A stretch of DNA of 64,000 nucleotides from MED-G116 sp038147495 (GTDB lineage Bacteria; Pseudomonadota; Alphaproteobacteria; Puniceispirillales; Puniceispirillaceae). Position numbers and translations under genes: made by a program. The stretch covers positions 248,001 to 312,000 of the forward strand of contig JAYQTT010000016.1 of NCBI GenBank assembly GCA_038147495.1, read 5' to 3'. The notes beneath the pieces were generated by a model. That model searched no databases and was not told the DNA's origin. It saw nothing but the letters and a program-made list of their open reading frames with translations. Of the stretch, positions 61,595 through 64,000 are shown one piece after another (within the stretch, counting starts at the first letter, position 1; every line of letters begins with the position of its first letter).

Positions 61595-62461
61595 ATGTCT
61601 GGATGTTTGCAGATTGTATCTACGCCAATCGGCAATTTGGGTGATTTGTCCGTGCGCGCAGCATCGGCACTGGAGCAGGCTGACATCATCGCCTGTGAGG
61701 ATACAAGAACCACCCGCAAATTGCTGGCGTTGACAGGACGCACAACCGCCGCTCGTCTTGTGCCCTATCATGATCATAATGGCGCCACAATGCGCCCGCG
61801 TTTGCTGGCCGATATTGCTGACGGCAAAGTTGTTGTGCTTGTCAGCGATGCCGGAACCCCGTTGATATCCGATCCGGGTTACAAGCTTGTTGCTGCCTGT
61901 CATGAGCATGGTTTCACTGTTACGTCAATTCCCGGACCAAGTGCGCCGCTTGCCGCCTTGGCAGTGTCCGGCCTGCCAAGTGATCAATTCATGTTTGCTG
62001 GCTTCCTGCCTTCCACCGCCAAAGCCTGCCGCAACGCCATTCAGCAAGTGAGCCGGGTTCCCATGACAATGATCTGGTTTGAGTCACCCCGCCGTTTGTG
62101 CCGCACATTGGAGACAATGGCTGATGTGCTTGGTCCTCGACTTGGTGTGGTTGCCCGCGAATTAACCAAAATGCATGAAGAAATTATCCGTGCGCCGCTC
62201 CCCGAACTGGCTGCAATATTCCGGCAACGCGAAACAATCAAAGGCGAGCTGGTTCTGTTGGTCGAAGGCTTTCAAGCCTCAGATGCGGAATTTGACGATG
62301 TTGATCTGGCGGTGCTGTTGCGTCAGGAGATGACAAAAAGCAGTTTACGTGACGCGGTGAATGCGGTGGCAGACATGACCGGGCTGCCACGGCGGAATGT
62401 TTATCAATTTGCATTAAGCCTGTCGGACGGAAAATCTTCTCAACAAGAACCCTCGGAATAA
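61595..62461 (+). CDS. rsmI: 16S rRNA (cytidine-1402-2'-O)-methyltransferase RsmI
   Basis: Tetrapyrrole-methylase-fold SAM enzyme that modifies C1402 of 16S rRNA. The N-terminal LQIVSTPIGNLGDLSVRA and ACEDTRTTRKLL are the family signature, and VVLVSDAGTPLISDPGYKLV with ITSIPGPSAPLAALAVSGLP follow. There are 288 residues. It is divergent from the LpoA-like gene and ten bases upstream of yraN, as in E. coli (yraL-yraN neighbourhood). Confidence 0.96.
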   Translation: MSGCLQIVSTPIGNLGDLSVRAASALEQADIIACEDTRTTRKLLALTGRTTAARLVPYHDHNGATMRPRLLADIADGKVVVLVSDAGTPLISDPGYKLVAACHEHGFTVTSIPGPSAPLAALAVSGLPSDQFMFAGFLPSTAKACRNAIQQVSRVPMTMIWFESPRRLCRTLETMADVLGPRLGVVARELTKMHEEIIRAPLPELAAIFRQRETIKGELVLLVEGFQASDAEFDDVDLAVLLRQEMTKSSLRDAVNAVADMTGLPRRNVYQFALSLSDGKSSQQEPSE

Positions 62462-62470
62462 GGAGGCGGA

Positions 62471-62845
62471 GTGTCAGATCGTAAAGCTGCCGAAATAGCC
62501 GGACGCAGCGCTGAAGGTTTGGCCGCGCTTATGCTGTTGATCTCGGGATATGTCATTCTCGCGCGGCGGTGGCGCTGTGTCGTTGGTGAAATTGACATTA
62601 TCGCCCGCAAGGGCAAGCAATTGATCTTTGTTGAAATCAAATTTCGAAGGCGATTGGAAAACTGGCACGGGATTACAAGCCACCAGCAACAACGAATATC
62701 GCGTGCCGCTGAATTATATGTCGCGCAGAAAGGATTCTCACCTGATTTTGAATGGCGTTTTGATGTCATTCTGTTGCATTTGAATTACAACGTCTGGCCA
62801 CCTTTGTGGCGACATTACAAAAATGCATGGCAAGCCAGTCGATGA
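62471..62845 (+). CDS. yraN: UPF0102 (YraN) putative endonuclease-fold protein
   Basis: 124 residues. The motif GEIDIIARKGKQLIFVEIKF gives the Glu, Asp and Glu-x-Lys of a PD-(D/E)xK nuclease fold, and RISRAAELYVAQKG is conserved in the family. The start is GTG 62471 directly behind AGGAGG with a four-base spacer. The function remains undefined in any organism I know; the position next to rsmI is widely conserved. Confidence 0.92.
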   Translation: MSDRKAAEIAGRSAEGLAALMLLISGYVILARRWRCVVGEIDIIARKGKQLIFVEIKFRRRLENWHGITSHQQQRISRAAELYVAQKGFSPDFEWRFDVILLHLNYNVWPPLWRHYKNAWQASR

Positions 62846-62906
62846 TCCCGATATCAGCAAAGCGCTTGACCGGCGATTCGCAAAACGGCAAATTAGGGAG
62901 CACGAC

Positions 62907-63536
62907 ATGCGCCACACTCAGGATAAAATGATGAACCACATCGCTCGACCGCCTGCTCCCGTCCTTGCCGTCATGCTTATTGTTGCCTGCCTTGGATTAT
63001 CGGGATGTGCCGGCGCACTCTTCGGTGTTGGCACCGCCGCGGTCGCCGCATCAACCACTGAAAAGGGCATCTCAACATCCGTTTCGGACGGGGTGATCCT
63101 TACCAAGCTGCATGACAAATTCATTCAGAATGACGCCAGCCTTTCAACCGCTGTTGACGTTGCTGTAAATGATGGCGCGGTGTTGATGACCGGCAAGGTG
63201 AAGACGCCTGAGGAGAAAATTCTGGCAACAAAACTGGCCTGGGAGATCAAAGGGGTGCGCGAAGTGGTGAATGAACTTCAGGTGACCGACCAGTCGTCAA
63301 TCAAGGATATTGCCAAAGACCTGGCCGCCAGCGCCCAATTGCGTGGCAAATTGATTGCTGATCCTGATATCTCGTCATTGAATTACAGCATTGATGTGGT
63401 CAATGGTGTCGTTTATCTCTCCGGCGTTGCCACAGATACCAGTGAAATGAACAAAGTAGTTACCCACGCGCAGGAACTCCGTTTTGCCCAGCAGGTGGTC
63501 AATTACATCATCCTTGCCACGGACAAGCGCGACTAA
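62907..63536 (+). CDS. BON-domain outer-membrane lipoprotein, DolP (YraP)-like
   Basis: 209 residues from ATG 62907 behind AGGGAG; the longer frame from 62823 overlaps yraN and is rejected. A signal peptide with lipobox LSGC (LIVACLGLSGCAGALFG) precedes two BON domains: VILTKLHDKFIQNDASLSTA through VREVVNELQV, and LRGKLIADPDISSLNYSIDV through AQQVVNYI. E. coli DolP (YraP) has the same layout, localises to the outer membrane and supports envelope integrity and BamA function. The diaA gene that lies between yraN and dolP in E. coli is absent here. Confidence 0.9.
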   Translation: MRHTQDKMMNHIARPPAPVLAVMLIVACLGLSGCAGALFGVGTAAVAASTTEKGISTSVSDGVILTKLHDKFIQNDASLSTAVDVAVNDGAVLMTGKVKTPEEKILATKLAWEIKGVREVVNELQVTDQSSIKDIAKDLAASAQLRGKLIADPDISSLNYSIDVVNGVVYLSGVATDTSEMNKVVTHAQELRFAQQVVNYIILATDKRD

Positions 63537-63539
63537 ACA

Positions 63540-64000
63540 ATGGGGCTACGTGTTGCCATCCAGATGGACCCTGTTGCGGCCATCGACATTCGGGGTGATT
63601 CAAGTTTTGCCCTTGGCCTCGCCGCGCAAGACCGCGGGCATGAATTATGGTGCTACACCCCTGACATGTTATCGCTCAATGAAGGGGTTGTCGAAGCGGT
63701 TGGACATGATTTGTCCCTGAAGGACGAGATTGGCAATCACTATGTCGCCGGCGAAATGACGCGGCGCAAGCTGTCAGATTTTGATGTCATCCTGATGCGG
63801 CAGGACCCGCCCTTTGACATGGCGTACATCACCGCCACGCATTTGCTGGAAATGTTGCCTGCCTCGACAATGGTGATCAACAATCCAGCCGAAGTCCGCA
63901 ATGCGCCAGAAAAGCTTCTGGTTACATTATATCCGGAATTGATGCCGCCAACACTGATCAGTCGCGACCCCACAGCGATCAAGGCGTTCCGCGAAACACA
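63540..64000 (+). CDS. gshB: Glutathione synthetase GshB, N-terminal part (cut by window end)
   Basis: ATP-grasp enzyme that adds glycine to gamma-glutamylcysteine. 153 codons are present from ATG 63540 to the window end. The N-terminal LRVAIQMDPVAAIDIRGDSS is the family signature, followed by LMRQDPPFDMAYITATHLLE and NNPAEVRNAPEKLLVTLYPE. The ATP-grasp domain is beyond the edge. It begins three bases after the DolP-like stop, so the two may share a transcript. Confidence 0.96.
   Translation, partial: MGLRVAIQMDPVAAIDIRGDSSFALGLAAQDRGHELWCYTPDMLSLNEGVVEAVGHDLSLKDEIGNHYVAGEMTRRKLSDFDVILMRQDPPFDMAYITATHLLEMLPASTMVINNPAEVRNAPEKLLVTLYPELMPPTLISRDPTAIKAFRET

Noticed and set aside
59797..61743. 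Extended LpoA-like frame starting at 61743
   Set aside because: The extra 107 codons overlap divergent rsmI and would bury the lipoprotein signal peptide; the GGGAG-ATG at 61419 is the better start.
1..64000. tRNA genes, CRISPR arrays, insertion sequences
   Set aside because: No T-loop consensus with a plausible cloverleaf, no regularly spaced repeats, no transposase or terminal inverted repeats were seen by eye.

Overview
The window is a 64 kb stretch of core chromosome from an alphaproteobacterium. The evidence is gene order. The blocks irr / fabA-fabB-fabI, metK-trmB, rimP-nusA-ylxR-infB-rbfA-truB-rpsO-pnp, tsaB-rimI-miaB-phoH-ybeY-corC-lnt, mutS-glnD-murJ-trpS-nfu, dapB-dnaJ-dnaK-grpE and hrcA-rph-rdgB-hemW ... 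rsmI-yraN ... gshB are typical of the class. The iron regulator is of the alphaproteobacterial Irr type. Moderate GC, small intergenic gaps and the nucleoside uptake genes would fit a marine SAR116/Puniceispirillum-like lineage, but that placement is only a guess. I see no tRNA, rRNA, CRISPR array, insertion sequence or prophage.

Layout. 1-5.2 kb: katG (cut by the window edge) and irr on the minus strand, with a Fur-family palindrome in front of katG; then fabA-fabB-fabI on the plus strand and galE on the minus strand. 5.3-23.7 kb: one long minus-strand block for translation, RNA processing and envelope lipoprotein maturation, divided by a terminator-like hairpin and a promoter in front of rimP-nusA. 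23.8-37.3 kb: a secreted polysaccharide deacetylase, a membrane-anchored glucosaminidase-type protein, nfu, trpS, murJ, glnD, mutS and a malic enzyme-phosphotransacetylase hybrid. 37.3-49.2 kb: a nucleoside region holding an adenosine-kinase-like gene, a small lipoprotein, nth, and then a plus-strand operon (ribokinase-like kinase, nucleoside hydrolase, 2-oxoglutarate/Fe(II) oxygenase, BMP-type nucleoside ABC importer, cytidine deaminase), followed by upp and tdk. 49.2-57 kb: dapB, dnaJ, dnaK, grpE and hrcA. Inserted between grpE and hrcA on the opposite strand are a histone-H1-tailed protein and a zinc-ribbon membrane protein. 57.2-64 kb: rph-rdgB-hemW, an LpoA-like lipoprotein, rsmI, yraN, a BON-domain (DolP-like) lipoprotein, and the start of gshB.

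How the genes work together. The nucleoside operon reads as an uptake and catabolic unit: the ABC importer brings nucleosides in, the hydrolase splits off ribose, the kinase phosphorylates the sugar, Cdd deaminates cytidine, and Upp and Tdk salvage uracil and thymidine. The oxygenase is the unexplained member and the best candidate here for an undescribed activity.

A caution for any reader: at least seven single-base indels break otherwise intact genes (fabI twice, galE, infB, the glucosaminidase-like gene, maeB, the small lipoprotein). Several of these genes are normally essential and most of the breaks fit a one-base run error, so I read most as sequence or assembly errors and annotate the genes at full length.
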